Below the pieces are notes generated by a model. It worked only from the letters and a program-made list of their open reading frames with translations. It ran no database searches and was not told the DNA's origin. Of a stretch of 64,000 nt of DNA, positions 57,801 to 60,866 are shown one piece after another (the first letter of the stretch is position 1; every line of letters begins with the position of its first letter). Made by a program: the position numbers and the translations under genes. The stretch is from Alentia gelatinosa (taxonomy: Eukaryota > Annelida > Polychaeta > Phyllodocida > Polynoidae). The stretch covers positions 43,607,718 through 43,671,717 of the forward strand of contig OX465590.1 in assembly GCA_950022655.1 (NCBI GenBank), given 5' to 3'.

Positions 57801-59250
57801 TTTCAATATTCCATACAGATTAGTGTATCGAGTTTGACGTATTGTTTTCCAACATCCAAATCCAAAATATAGCATGTGTGCCACTATTCACCGAAGTGAC
57901 AGTTGGCTTTATGTGGCTCGATCTTGAGGTTTGACAAGGTGAATTCCAAACAGATTTTTCTGCATTTAGTAGGCCTAATATTGCTAGCATGTCACTGTGC
58001 TTTGGTGAGTGTAATATTCTATGGTCGTAGAGATGGGGTAGGATAAAATCAAAACCTGGGACCTGTTTCACTACTTTCGTGACATGTCTAGATCAGTAGA
58101 TGACGTCTAGATGGTGTGTCCGGTTTCATAAGAACTAGACATTAGACTTCATTTTGTGCGTTCTTGCTTGCACTGTTGGTGCCGCTTTTCATGTCTGTCT
58201 AACACTTTTGTCACGAAACTAATGAAACAGGTACATGACGTGTAGATTTGTCTTATTCTTATCTTTGGGGTCTGTCTTTACCTAAGGGCAGCTACTTGTG
58301 TTGTCACAAAACTAGACAACCCCAATGTCTGTATGGTGTCACAGATATGTCACAAAACTAGTGAAACAGGTCCCTCATTCGTTTCAGTCTAACTCGACAT
58401 AAGCCAATCGTGTAGTATTGTCTACGGATTTCTGTCGCTCTGTTTCAATCACCAAACTCCACTTATGTCACACGGCGGCCTAGACTAAAGCTCACCCAGT
58501 TTTACAATAGTATTTTGACTTCATATGTTAACTTTTATTACCCACCTTTTACGTCTCCATAGGAAATGTATAGAGCACCTGGAAAAAGCTACTCGGAGAT
58601 TCGGGGTAAAATAATCATATGCTTCGGAATAAGTTTCTTGAATGTTCATTCAGTATTCATTATTTAGAGTCAATCATAATAATCTTGTTTACCATCAGAA
58701 ATCATTGTCATAACACGCTTTGCATGCTAAAATCATGGGGAAATCGCGAACTATATAATTAGTGTAAGTCTACACCGAATGACTGCCATGCTTGGTGTTA
58801 AGGCATTATCTGGAACTATATGTCTTGCAGAAATCTTTTATTGCAATAGACTTGTTATTAATCATTTAGATGGATAATAGATACAATAACGACTGGTTTT
58901 GTATATGAGTGGCCGTAATCTCCTCGTAGTTGACGGCGTAATATCTTCGCTAATCTCTCGGATATTACTACGCGTCAACTACTTGCAGATTACGGCCACT
59001 CGTACACAATACCAGTCATTATTGTGTATGTACACACTCCCAAACTAGTAATCTATGCTTATGGCCATCAATAAAAAGTTATTTAGTATTGATAACTTCC
59101 TTAGAAACATTCTGTCGTTCTCTTTGGTTCGGTGACTACAATCACACACGTTAATCTCGATGTTGACCCTTTGATAATGTATCACGTTATTTACTTACTT
59201 GCTGAGACTCCATTGAGACTCATTGAGAGAAGAAGAATGATCAACATCAT
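21808..59250 (-). CDS. CCP-TM-NACHT-LRR receptor locus (composite model, introns included)
   Basis: Twenty-three exons were traced on the minus strand. In order they encode a signal peptide, four CCP/sushi modules, a transmembrane helix with a basic stop-transfer, then (after an unresolved gap) a small alpha/beta domain, a NACHT NTPase with its following helical/winged-helix regions, seven LRR exons and a short terminal exon. In known NLRs the NACHT binds ATP/dNTP and oligomerises, and the LRRs sense ligand or autoinhibit, usually in the cytosol. CCP modules bind ligands outside cells. Joined, these would place an NLR under the plasma membrane behind a complement-type ectodomain. All 5 junctions in 59250-51638 and all 16 in 43645-21808 keep phase. 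The one between 51638 (phase 2) and 43645 (needs phase 1) does not, so an exon is missing or two genes are adjacent. Known coding length is about 3.46 kb. I would call single-gene identity a little better than even. Confidence 0.6.
22214..22294 (-). CDS. LRR exon 7 (capping-like)
   Basis: 81 bp, one codon shorter than the other LRR exons, phase 2-2, more degenerate (LPGVVLQDEEGKALLEAV), as expected for a C-terminal cap. Donor GTAAGT. Confidence 0.8.
22591..23052. mobile_element. CGACAAGG-type MITE 1, 462 bp
   Basis: Perfect 27-bp terminal inverted repeats beginning TTAGAGGGTGCGTCCACC. The interior is built almost entirely of short CGACAAGG, CTACGACA, TTGTCG and CGTAGCC words in both orientations, so many long shadow frames appear on both strands. 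Lies 3' of LRR exon 7's acceptor, in the intron after LRR exon 6. Confidence 0.9.
23076..23164. repeat. CGACAAGG-type fragment between MITEs 1 and 2
   Basis: GTCCACGACAAGGCTACGAC at the left and CTTGTCGTGGTTGGTGGAC at the right pair as a short inverted repeat, like a shrunken relative of the two flanking MITEs. Confidence 0.6.
23299..23633. mobile_element. CGACAAGG-type MITE 2, 335 bp
   Basis: Inverted repeats of about 36 bp beginning AAGGCGGGCGTCCACCAACC. Its interior carries a GGCGTGTCGGG...CCACCAAAATT block whose inverted copy lies just outside at 23634-23703, so elements are nested or rearranged here. Confidence 0.9.
23704..24548. other. Intron, no element identified
   Basis: Intronic sequence 3' of LRR exon 6 on the minus strand. 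Nothing recognised beyond a GC-rich remnant near 23740-23810. Confidence 0.5.
24549..24632 (-). CDS. LRR exon 6
   Basis: 84 bp, phase 2-2 (VQSQNITGDGVKAFADAL). Donor GTAAGG. Confidence 0.85.
25044..25127 (-). CDS. LRR exon 5
   Basis: 84 bp, phase 2-2 (LTSHSITSLGAQYLAESL). Donor GTAGGT. Confidence 0.85.
25128..26205. other. Intron between LRR exons 4 and 5
   Basis: No element or further exon supported. Confidence 0.5.
26206..26289 (-). CDS. LRR exon 4
   Basis: 84 bp, phase 2-2 (VTSPHITDEGLKCFANVI). Donor GTAAGT. Confidence 0.85.
26290..27361. other. Intron, no element identified
   Basis: Intronic sequence between LRR exons 3 and 4. No element or further exon supported. Confidence 0.5.
27362..27640. 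repeat. Dispersed repeat family B, copy 2
   Basis: Homologous to 10562-10830 with the same landmarks in the same order. Intronic. Confidence 0.65.
27650..28145 (+). mobile_element. Solo terminal repeat of the DIRS-like element
   Basis: About 490 bp homologous to the reverse complement of 48115-48605 at the 3' side of the DIRS relic. Shared landmarks are AGGTCTACCTCCGGAAC, GGTAATGCTGGAGAGGCTTA, CCTAACCACCAGGAA and GACAGCCTGTCGAC. No coding part is attached, so it is a solo or truncated terminus. Confidence 0.8.
28169..28332. mobile_element. Pogo/Tc1-mariner-type MITE, 164 bp
   Basis: Ends CAGTAGAACCCTGC and GCGGGGTTCTACTG, flanked by TA on both sides, as in pogo/Tigger relatives. Internal GTGTCCG motifs repeat. 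No coding capacity. Confidence 0.85.
28515..28598 (-). CDS. LRR exon 3
   Basis: 84 bp, phase 2-2 (LTSKRIMDKGVQCLADAL). Donor GTACGT. Confidence 0.85.
28827..28955. mobile_element. TATACGCC-family fragment
   Basis: Starts at the CACTGTGCGAAAACCACCA terminus and runs through the ATGTATCGGCTGTAAAT and CCCATATTTCACGCCAGCGT blocks, then stops. Confidence 0.8.
28975..29066. mobile_element. Fragment of the GGGGTTGTTTTAT MITE
   Basis: Matches the right end of 41535-42153 (GGAGGTATCCTTCGTGGGGC, CTACGAGA, AAATAAAACGACCCC). Confidence 0.75.
29271..29354 (-). CDS. LRR exon 2
   Basis: 84 bp, phase 2-2 (LRDDSIDDESLKCFVENL, then a loop). Donor GTAAGT. Confidence 0.85.
29719..29802 (-). CDS. LRR exon 1
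   Basis: 84 bp, phase 2-2, one 28-residue ribonuclease-inhibitor-type repeat (LADVDLDKVSIKELAQFF). Donor GTAAGT. Confidence 0.85.
30512..30696 (-). CDS. Helical exon before the LRRs
   Basis: Phase 0 in, phase 2 out. Helix-rich (VSDKLQALQIVHESQSPELA ...), leading to TKLTIVDILALVFLL, a first LRR-like turn. Sets the phase-2 pattern kept by every LRR exon. Confidence 0.8.
30864..31183 (-). CDS. NLR helical domain 2 exon
   Basis: Phase 1 in, phase 0 out. AGLFVQ, then TLGEFVHLSVQEFLAMAGML, the conserved F-x-H-x-S/T-x-Q-E-F/Y-x-A motif of NLR helical domain 2. Donor is GTGAGT. Confidence 0.9.
31519..31699 (-). CDS. NACHT-associated winged-helix exon
   Basis: Phase 0 in, phase 1 out. LFRLKPFAKLAYSGL followed by LVFHKGDL matches the 'LAyeGL ... 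vF...DL' pattern of NLR winged-helix regions. Donor is GTAAGT. Confidence 0.85.
32158..32425 (-). CDS. NACHT-associated helical/winged-helix exon
   Basis: Completes TSRP, then VEVMGLTRERVLEFVDKHV, the typical segment after the NACHT sensor, then a helical region (LKTPMLISLSAITFYCSAL). It ends phase 0 at CAG|GTCAGT. The reading frame continues past that donor to a stop, but the phase and the next exon fit only this donor. Confidence 0.85.
32880..35056 (-). pseudogene. MADF-BESS-type gene split by a transposon
   Basis: Minus-strand pieces form a MADF (Myb/SANT-like) DNA-binding domain and a BESS-like tail. An acidic/Ser-rich start (MPLKRQKHRRC at 35056) leads to YRDASLKDSLWMEKA near 34700. After the inserted element 33740-34685 the domain resumes with GCTPQELKTWYDSMCGLGKL. 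A Pro/Ser linker follows, then VYIENVLNKLQEHHRFEAER near 33330. Frames shift at least twice. Such proteins are host transcription factors or accessory proteins of PIF/Harbinger transposons. No Harbinger transposase is visible. It sits in an intron of the NLR locus. Confidence 0.75.
33740..34685 (+). mobile_element. TATACGCC-family element, full length, 946 bp
   Basis: Starts CACTGCATAAGAACCACCA and ends GGTGGTTTTCGCTCAGTG. Left block (CCAATAATTCCGAT, TTCATTAATTACATATAATA), GC-rich centre and right block (GTGAAATACAGCCAAGATGC) are in the same order as in 35620-38390. It interrupts the MADF domain. No clear target duplication found. Confidence 0.8.
36115..36401. mobile_element. ATCGTAG-type MITE, 287 bp
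   Basis: Ends TAAGGCCCGGCGTCCACCTA and TAGGTGGACGCCGGGCCTTA are perfect inverted repeats. Interior rich in ATCG(G/T)AG words. Layout parallels the CGACAAGG MITEs at 22.6-23.6 kb. Confidence 0.9.
36634..37390 (-). pseudogene. LINE reverse transcriptase 3' fragment
   Basis: At 37380-37093 is QGSILGSLLFLIYVNDVS then MFADDTVIY (the RT catalytic Asp pair, FADD). At 36864-36634 is a C-terminal block (TRARAAPVL, YMRSLKYHGGTIWNKMM). This order is typical of jockey/CR1-type LINEs. 5'-truncated and frame-broken. Confidence 0.85.
37893..38110. mobile_element. TTTATCCTAC MITE, 218 bp
   Basis: Ends TTTATCCTACC and GGTAGGATAAA are inverted. Inner ATGTGGCA/TGCCAC segments also pair. Related to 54606-54747. 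Confidence 0.75.
38442..38592 (-). CDS. NACHT exon B: Walker B and sensor
   Basis: It starts with the split Asp of DGLDEI (Walker B) and ends at STLIITS plus AG, the usual NACHT 'TSR' sensor, whose Arg is completed by the next exon (R-P). The 111-bp intron before it (38593-38703) has no stop and is a multiple of three. Confidence 0.9.
38704..39210 (-). CDS. NACHT exon A: Walker A
   Basis: A 507-bp exon (phase 1 in and out). An acidic helical linker leads into CVLISGRAGIGKTTLVQRL, the P-loop, with the RWA region after it. It ends NVGFII plus one base, just before Walker B. This ATP-binding segment identifies the STAND/NACHT class. Confidence 0.9.
39471..39604 (-). CDS. Alpha/beta domain, part 3
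   Basis: Phase 2 in, phase 1 out. It encodes a strand (GKVFIDIRST), a helix (APEDIKAALYKTKD) and a last strand, completing a beta-alpha-beta-beta-alpha-beta order with the two exons before it. I do not recognise a named family. It takes the place of the Death-fold, CARD or TIR domain expected in front of NACHT. Confidence 0.7.
39794..40268 (-). mobile_element. tRNA-containing SINE-like composite, inverted copy
   Basis: Reverse orientation of the 19349-20372 units: starts CTAGCGACTTCGTCGAGTCC and ends CGTTTTAGATATAGTAGGTA. It has two tRNA-like heads (39863-39936, 39984-40054), both with A-box and B-box motifs on the minus strand. Confidence 0.8.
40269..41019. other. Intron with a G20 run
   Basis: AT-rich with GATA/TAAGA-like repeats and a G run at 40808-40827. 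No exon supported. Confidence 0.5.
41020..41081 (-). CDS. Alpha/beta domain, part 2
   Basis: A 62-bp exon (phase 0 in, phase 2 out). It encodes VKAAVKASTGKDVEVVTTCI, the end of the helix and a beta strand. The helix-turn-strand pattern (AAVxxxxGKDVEVV) recalls SEA or other ferredoxin-like folds. Confidence 0.65.
41217..41432. mobile_element. GGGGCCCGTTTAAT MITE, 216 bp
   Basis: The left arm GGGGCCCGTTTAATAATCTA continues to GATCGTACATG, and the right arm is its imperfect reverse complement ending TATCAAACGGGCCC. Inner GTACAGAAAAGG/CCTTTTCTGTAC also pair. Confidence 0.85.
41535..42153. mobile_element. GGGGGTTGTTTTAT MITE, 619 bp
   Basis: Ends GGGGGTTGTTTTATGTTCT and AAATAAAACAACCCCC are inverted repeats. 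CTACGAG/CTCGTAG words recur inside. Partial copy at 28975-29066. Confidence 0.8.
42191..42830. mobile_element. CTACGACG-type MITE, 640 bp
   Basis: Ends TAAGGGGTCCCTCCCACCTA and TAGGTGGGAGGGGCCCCTTA differ at one position. The interior is dense in TCGTAG, CGACGC and GGCGACA words. Same layout as 36115-36401. Confidence 0.85.
42831..43544. other. Intron, nothing recognised
   Basis: AT-rich; no exon, element or regulatory site supported. Confidence 0.5.
43545..43645 (-). CDS. Alpha/beta (SEA-like?) domain, part 1
   Basis: The acceptor (CCCATCTCATTGCAG) is strong and the donor (ACT|GTAATT) weak. The coding frame needs entry in phase 1 and ends in phase 0. It encodes a strand (HCSFTIEGHI) and the start of an amphipathic helix (YFTFASEIVQT) that continues in the next exon. 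The entry phase conflicts with the transmembrane exon, so at least one exon lies between, or this belongs to a separate NLR gene. Confidence 0.6.
43800..44870 (+). pseudogene. LINE reverse transcriptase fragment
   Basis: Plus-strand frames include PGKILEMIVDKPLM, YGYSPKRGTIDAVYNLI and VVFVDFKKAFYSI (RT motif A region) at 44046-44300, then KLYADYLAIYT (motif C region, second Asp changed) near 44475-44505 and a thumb-like continuation to 44847. Frameshifts and stops show decay. It lies opposite to the receptor locus and inside the unresolved gap between the transmembrane and alpha/beta exons. Confidence 0.85.
45171..45290. repeat. Palindromic MITE (ATGAAATACTACCCGCTG family)
   Basis: CCTAGCAGCGGGAAGTATTT at the left is answered by ATGAAATACTACCCGCTGCC at the right. 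Arms of about 55 bp meet near a TAATAATATA centre. Related pieces occur near 19300, 47700-47750 and 51870-51935. Confidence 0.85.
45480..45835. repeat. CCGTTTAAATAGCTGAAATA repeat cluster
   Basis: A block with TTCACATA, CCGTTTAAATAGCT and AATCGATAACAAC occurs at 45525-45590, inverted at 45685-45740, directly at 45770-45830 and again, diverged, at 47247-47310. The inverted pair suggests a MITE. Confidence 0.7.
45890..46745. repeat. CAACAGTG-rich duplicated repeat with GTTTCACTAGT ends
   Basis: A segment with CAACAGTGCCAGCAACAGCG and CTCACTGTTGGCATATTTTA is present at 45948-46090 and again at 46585-46730. GTTTCACTAGT and its complement ACTAGTGAAAC mark borders near 45913, 46398 and 46558. Likely two related inverted-repeat elements. 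Confidence 0.75.
46746..47545. other. Repeat-rich non-coding stretch
   Basis: Contains a diverged copy of the 45480 cluster and GC-rich segments (TCACTCCCTCCG twice near 46900-46950). No gene is supported. Confidence 0.45.
47550..47690. repeat. Palindromic MITE, copy 1
   Basis: GTCATTAGATGAAAAAATAT / ATTTTTTCATCAAATGAC arms around a GCCTACGGCGTCGGGC centre. Confidence 0.8.
47840..47985. repeat. Palindromic MITE, copy 2
   Basis: Same design as 47550-47690 with GTCATTTGATGACAAAATGT and TTTTTCATTAAATGAC arms around CACCTGCGGCATCGCG. Confidence 0.75.
48110..50930 (-). mobile_element. DIRS-like retroelement relic (RT-RNase H-tyrosine recombinase)
   Basis: Minus-strand order fits DIRS1-like elements. 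RT motif A is at 50280-50210 (YIWKADLSRVYRQLRIDPAD). The YLDDF motif region, after a frame change, is near 50050-50070. RNase H-like sequence (GASGFAAVGALAAYFLPLDC) is near 49660-49590. The recombinase around 48830-48680 has FFSYLRASNLLSPT and GLLLHVSSSKT. A terminal region at 48110-48605 is homologous to the solo copy at 27650-28145. Stops and frameshifts interrupt all parts, so it is dead. Codons are GC-rich, unlike the surroundings. It sits between the transmembrane and NACHT-side exons of the receptor locus. Confidence 0.85.
50931..51637. other. Intron next to the transmembrane exon
   Basis: I searched the minus strand for the missing phase-2 exon here. A 69-codon frame (51508-51299) exists but lacks a phase-compatible acceptor. 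Nothing supported. Confidence 0.4.
51638..51761 (-). CDS. Exon 6: transmembrane helix
   Basis: Enters in phase 1 and ends in phase 2 at donor GTAGGT. After a short polar stalk it encodes about 24 hydrophobic residues (FLLIALLSSTVSIIVITTGL continuing ILL), then RRYRF as a basic stop-transfer, so a type I membrane protein is expected. The next exon must start in phase 2 and I could not find it. Confidence 0.85.
51870..51940. repeat. Fragment of the ATGAAATACTACCCGCT family
   Basis: TACCTATGGTCGAACGTATA and ATGAAATACTACCCGCTACT match one arm of 45171-45290. Confidence 0.7.
52070..52535. repeat. Diverged tandem duplication, about 230 bp
   Basis: ACGTAAACAAACCC ... TTAGTGAACTATGCGTCCAATC (about 52110-52280) is repeated as ACATAAACAAACCC ... 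AGTGAACTATACGTTCAATC (52340-52515). A GTCTCTTTCA/TGAAAGAGAC hairpin lies between. Confidence 0.7.
52540..53132. other. Intron between exons 5 and 6
   Basis: Nothing recognised. Confidence 0.45.
53133..53321 (-). CDS. Exon 5: CCP/sushi module 4
   Basis: A 189-bp phase 1-1 exon with NECESIPELQNGHV, LNCYSGYSLQG and QPNGSWSGILGKC. It ends in a short membrane-proximal linker (MMEAKD). Donor is GTAAGT. Confidence 0.9.
53661..53834 (-). CDS. Exon 4: CCP/sushi module 3
   Basis: A 174-bp phase 1-1 exon. LSSPLNGHV, FSCNIGYTYTG and MSNATWTGIEGTC carry the four Cys, Gly-Tyr and Trp of the fold. Donor is GTGAAT. Confidence 0.9.
53939..54139. mobile_element. TTCCATTGACCGACGAAAAC foldback MITE, 201 bp
   Basis: Arms of about 85-90 bp pair: TTCCATTGACCGACGAAAAC at the left with GTTTTCGTCGGCCAATGGAA at the right, and AGCCCATTTACAT with ATGTAAATGGGCT inside. 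A partial relative lies at 55447-55570. Confidence 0.9.
54606..54747. mobile_element. TTTATCCTAC MITE, 142 bp
   Basis: Ends TTTATCCTACC and GGTAGGATAAA; same family as 37893-38110. Confidence 0.75.
54748..55179. other. Intron between exons 3 and 4
   Basis: Contains a short AATATTG(G)ATAAGAAAT inverted pair near 54848-54882. No exon supported. Confidence 0.45.
55180..55359 (-). CDS. Exon 3: CCP/sushi module 2
   Basis: A 180-bp phase 1-1 exon with four Cys, HPPNGKM near the start, CNEGYNF and NNTWSK with the core Trp. Donor is GTAAGT. It has potential N-glycosylation sites (NFS, NNT). Confidence 0.9.
55900..56890 (+). pseudogene. Tyrosine recombinase fragment split by a MITE
   Basis: At 56580-56790 the plus frame reads LLSYFTLLRVSNVLSL, LRHKDLHLS and LRMVVRSTKTC, the catalytic-Arg region of a DIRS/Ngaro/Crypton-type recombinase. 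The H-x-x-R and Tyr boxes are missing or lost downstream. GC-rich coding-like sequence resumes on the other side of the 56035-56572 insertion. It lies in an intron and is antisense to the receptor locus. Confidence 0.6.
56035..56572. mobile_element. CAGGGCCCCGTTGCTCC MITE, 538 bp
   Basis: Perfect 17-bp ends CAGGGCCCCGTTGCTCC / GGAGCAACGGGGCCCTG. Interior has GATCGGATCG-like words in both orientations. It interrupts the recombinase fragment. The CAGGG start recalls hAT-like ends, but no 8-bp duplication is clear. Confidence 0.85.
57155..57331 (-). CDS. Exon 2: CCP/sushi module 1
   Basis: This 177-bp phase 1-1 exon encodes a complete sushi module. It has four Cys (LCPYPNS, FTCKEGFW, YRHCLENG, PNCT), the Gly-Phe/Tyr and the conserved Trp in NGTWTG. 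Acceptor is CAG and donor GTAATG. One module per symmetric exon is the classic CCP arrangement. Confidence 0.9.
57493..57633. repeat. Near-loopless 140-bp hairpin
   Basis: Arms from AAACCCATGGAAGTTTAGAG to GAATTCACAAGGC and back. TTTGAATCACTACGTAATTC is matched exactly by GAATTACGTAGTGATTCAAA. Arms are about 70 bp with a 0-4 base loop. Confidence 0.9.
58058..58374. mobile_element. GGGACCTGTTTCACTA MITE, 317 bp
   Basis: Ends GGGACCTGTTTCACTA and TAGTGAAACAGGTCCC are inverted. CTAGAC/GTCTAG words recur. The end motif recalls the GTTTCACTAGT elements at 45.9-46.7 kb. Confidence 0.85.
58881..59029. mobile_element. GAGTGGCCGTAATCT foldback MITE, about 149 bp
   Basis: ACAATAACGACTGG at the left pairs with CCAGTCATTATTGT at the right, and GAGTGGCCGTAATCT with AGATTACGGCCACTC. 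It lies 170 bp upstream, on the minus strand, of the signal-peptide exon's 3' border. Confidence 0.9.
59199..59250 (-). CDS. Exon 1: start codon and signal peptide
   Basis: ATGATG follows an acceptor directly (TATTTTACAG), so an untranslated leader exon lies upstream. The exon encodes MMLIILLLSMSLNGVSA, a textbook signal peptide (hydrophobic core, small residues before cleavage). It ends in phase 1 at donor GTAAGT. Secretion-pathway entry makes the CCP exons extracellular. Confidence 0.85.
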
Positions 59251-59378
59251 CTGTAAAATAAACATATTCTCAGTGTGATAAATAAATCAATATTTTTCAT
59301 GCAAACTCGTTCATATCTATTACAGTATCATCCCCAGCAGAGTTAAGCGTCATGGATACATTACATAGCCTACATGTC

Positions 59379-59381
<3 letters not shown>

Positions 59382-59420
<39 letters not shown>
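59382..59420. repeat. (TA)n microsatellite at the element border
   Basis: About 19 TA units lie directly before the left repeat of the DIRS-order element; this may be the insertion site. Confidence 0.9.
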
Positions 59421-59424
<4 letters not shown>

Positions 59425-59544
59425 GATCATAAAGACTAGTCTTTATGGACATATAAAACAGTAGTCCAGTAAAGTCTCACCAGGGGACCACGGCGTTCAT
59501 GGACCAGGGACCAGCAACTCAGGAACCTGACACCAGAGGGCATC
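59419..59544 (+). repeat. Left direct repeat (A1) with promoter signals
   Basis: Contains the perfect 20-bp palindrome CATAAAGACTAGTCTTTATG (59428-59447) and a TATAAAA box (59452-59458), followed by CAGTAGTCC. This could be both recombination site and promoter. Confidence 0.85.
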
Positions 59545-59699
59545 AGATACCAGACCATAAAAGGACGGGCAGGACCAGGGATCGACCTCACTCTACAGGG
59601 ATCCGCCACCGCCGACCCACCACGCTTCAGATTTTTTTCTCGACTTTGGTCGACTTTTTCATTGACTTTTGTCCGTTTTTGGTATACCTTTTGGTTACC

Positions 59700-60764
59700 A
59701 TGCGCAAGTGTGACACTTGTGGCTTGGACTACGATGGTCGGTCACATAGAGAAGGCTGTCCCACCTGTAAATTTAAGGAGTTACAGAGGACTTCTACACA
59801 AAGTACAGAGGAGGAATTGGGAGCGGTTGGAGACAGGGCAGAGGGCGGTGGCGGATCCCCGTGGCAAAAGCCCCCTTGGGTGAGTAACCTTTTGTTAGAA
59901 CATAGCAAACTAAAGAAGGAGGTCTCCTCTATTAAGTCTGATATACAGGTGTTATGTTCCAGTTTTCGAGACTTTGAGTTGAGAAACAGTTCCGAGGAAG
60001 GTGCCGGTCAGTCTGACAGGATGCCACGTGGTAGCAATAGTGCAATGCCCAGCGCATTCAACCATGAAATTGCCGGTCAAGCCTCATTGCCTCGGGGGTT
60101 ACAAACCAACCCTAGTTTAAGACCTGTTTATCCTAATGCAAAAATTTTTCTTCCACCGCACGTGCAAGGAAATGCATCAAGTTGCACCGGCACACATGCC
60201 TGTTCAGAAAAGGTAAAACATAAGTCCAAGTTCTTTTCACTTACTCCTTTTCTACCTCCTAGTTGCGATAATCCAACTTTTGACCAGATACTCAGTGCAA
60301 ACATGGGGTTATTGAGAACTTTATCTTCACAAGGTTTGAATACAGAAGGTTTAGCGGATCATATTTCGTATCTAATTGACCGCAAACCTACCCACACGGG
60401 CAAATCCCTCGTGGAGTATGATTTAGCAATGCGTGAAAAAGCGGACAGTTTGGGCATGGATGGTTTCGGTTATGGTGACTCCTTTTTAACAGAAAAGTTC
60501 CTTAATTATGAGACAACTTTTGCCTTCGTTAATCTTTCGAAAAAGTTAAAAGAATTCCAAGATAAGGTTGAAAAGAAATCAACCAATAGGCGTCCAGAGG
60601 GGAAGAGCGAGGGGGTATGCTGGAAATTCAATACCTCCAAGGGTTGTGTTTTCCCTAACTGTCTTTATCGACATGAGTGTTCTTATTGTGGCCAGGGTCA
60701 TCCGGTCCAGTCGTGCAAAAAGGGCTCAAAGGATAAGTCTAACGAAAAAATAGATCCTAAATAG
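59700..60764 (+). CDS. ORF1: Gag-like zinc-finger protein
   Basis: I start at the ATG at 59700 (context TTACCATGC), giving 354 residues. The frame is open further up to 59499, but that ATG lies in the direct repeat. It begins with a C-x2-C ... C-x2-C cluster (CDTCGLDYDG, GCPTC), has a coiled-coil-like stretch, and ends with two knuckles: C-x8-C-x4-C-x4-H (CWKFNTSKGC ...) and C-x2-C-x3-H-x4-C (CSYCGQGHPVQSC). By analogy it would bind element RNA and form particles. No capsid fold is recognised. The RT ORF begins 103 bp after its stop. Confidence 0.8.
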   Translation: MRKCDTCGLDYDGRSHREGCPTCKFKELQRTSTQSTEEELGAVGDRAEGGGGSPWQKPPWVSNLLLEHSKLKKEVSSIKSDIQVLCSSFRDFELRNSSEEGAGQSDRMPRGSNSAMPSAFNHEIAGQASLPRGLQTNPSLRPVYPNAKIFLPPHVQGNASSCTGTHACSEKVKHKSKFFSLTPFLPPSCDNPTFDQILSANMGLLRTLSSQGLNTEGLADHISYLIDRKPTHTGKSLVEYDLAMREKADSLGMDGFGYGDSFLTEKFLNYETTFAFVNLSKKLKEFQDKVEKKSTNRRPEGKSEGVCWKFNTSKGCVFPNCLYRHECSYCGQGHPVQSCKKGSKDKSNEKIDPK

Positions 60765-60866
60765 GATAAGGTTTTTTCCCCTGAACGAATTGCAAATAAG
60801 GGGAAATATAATTATCTCGATGTATACGGAAATAACATTAGCACGGCCTGTATCGACTCTAATTCG

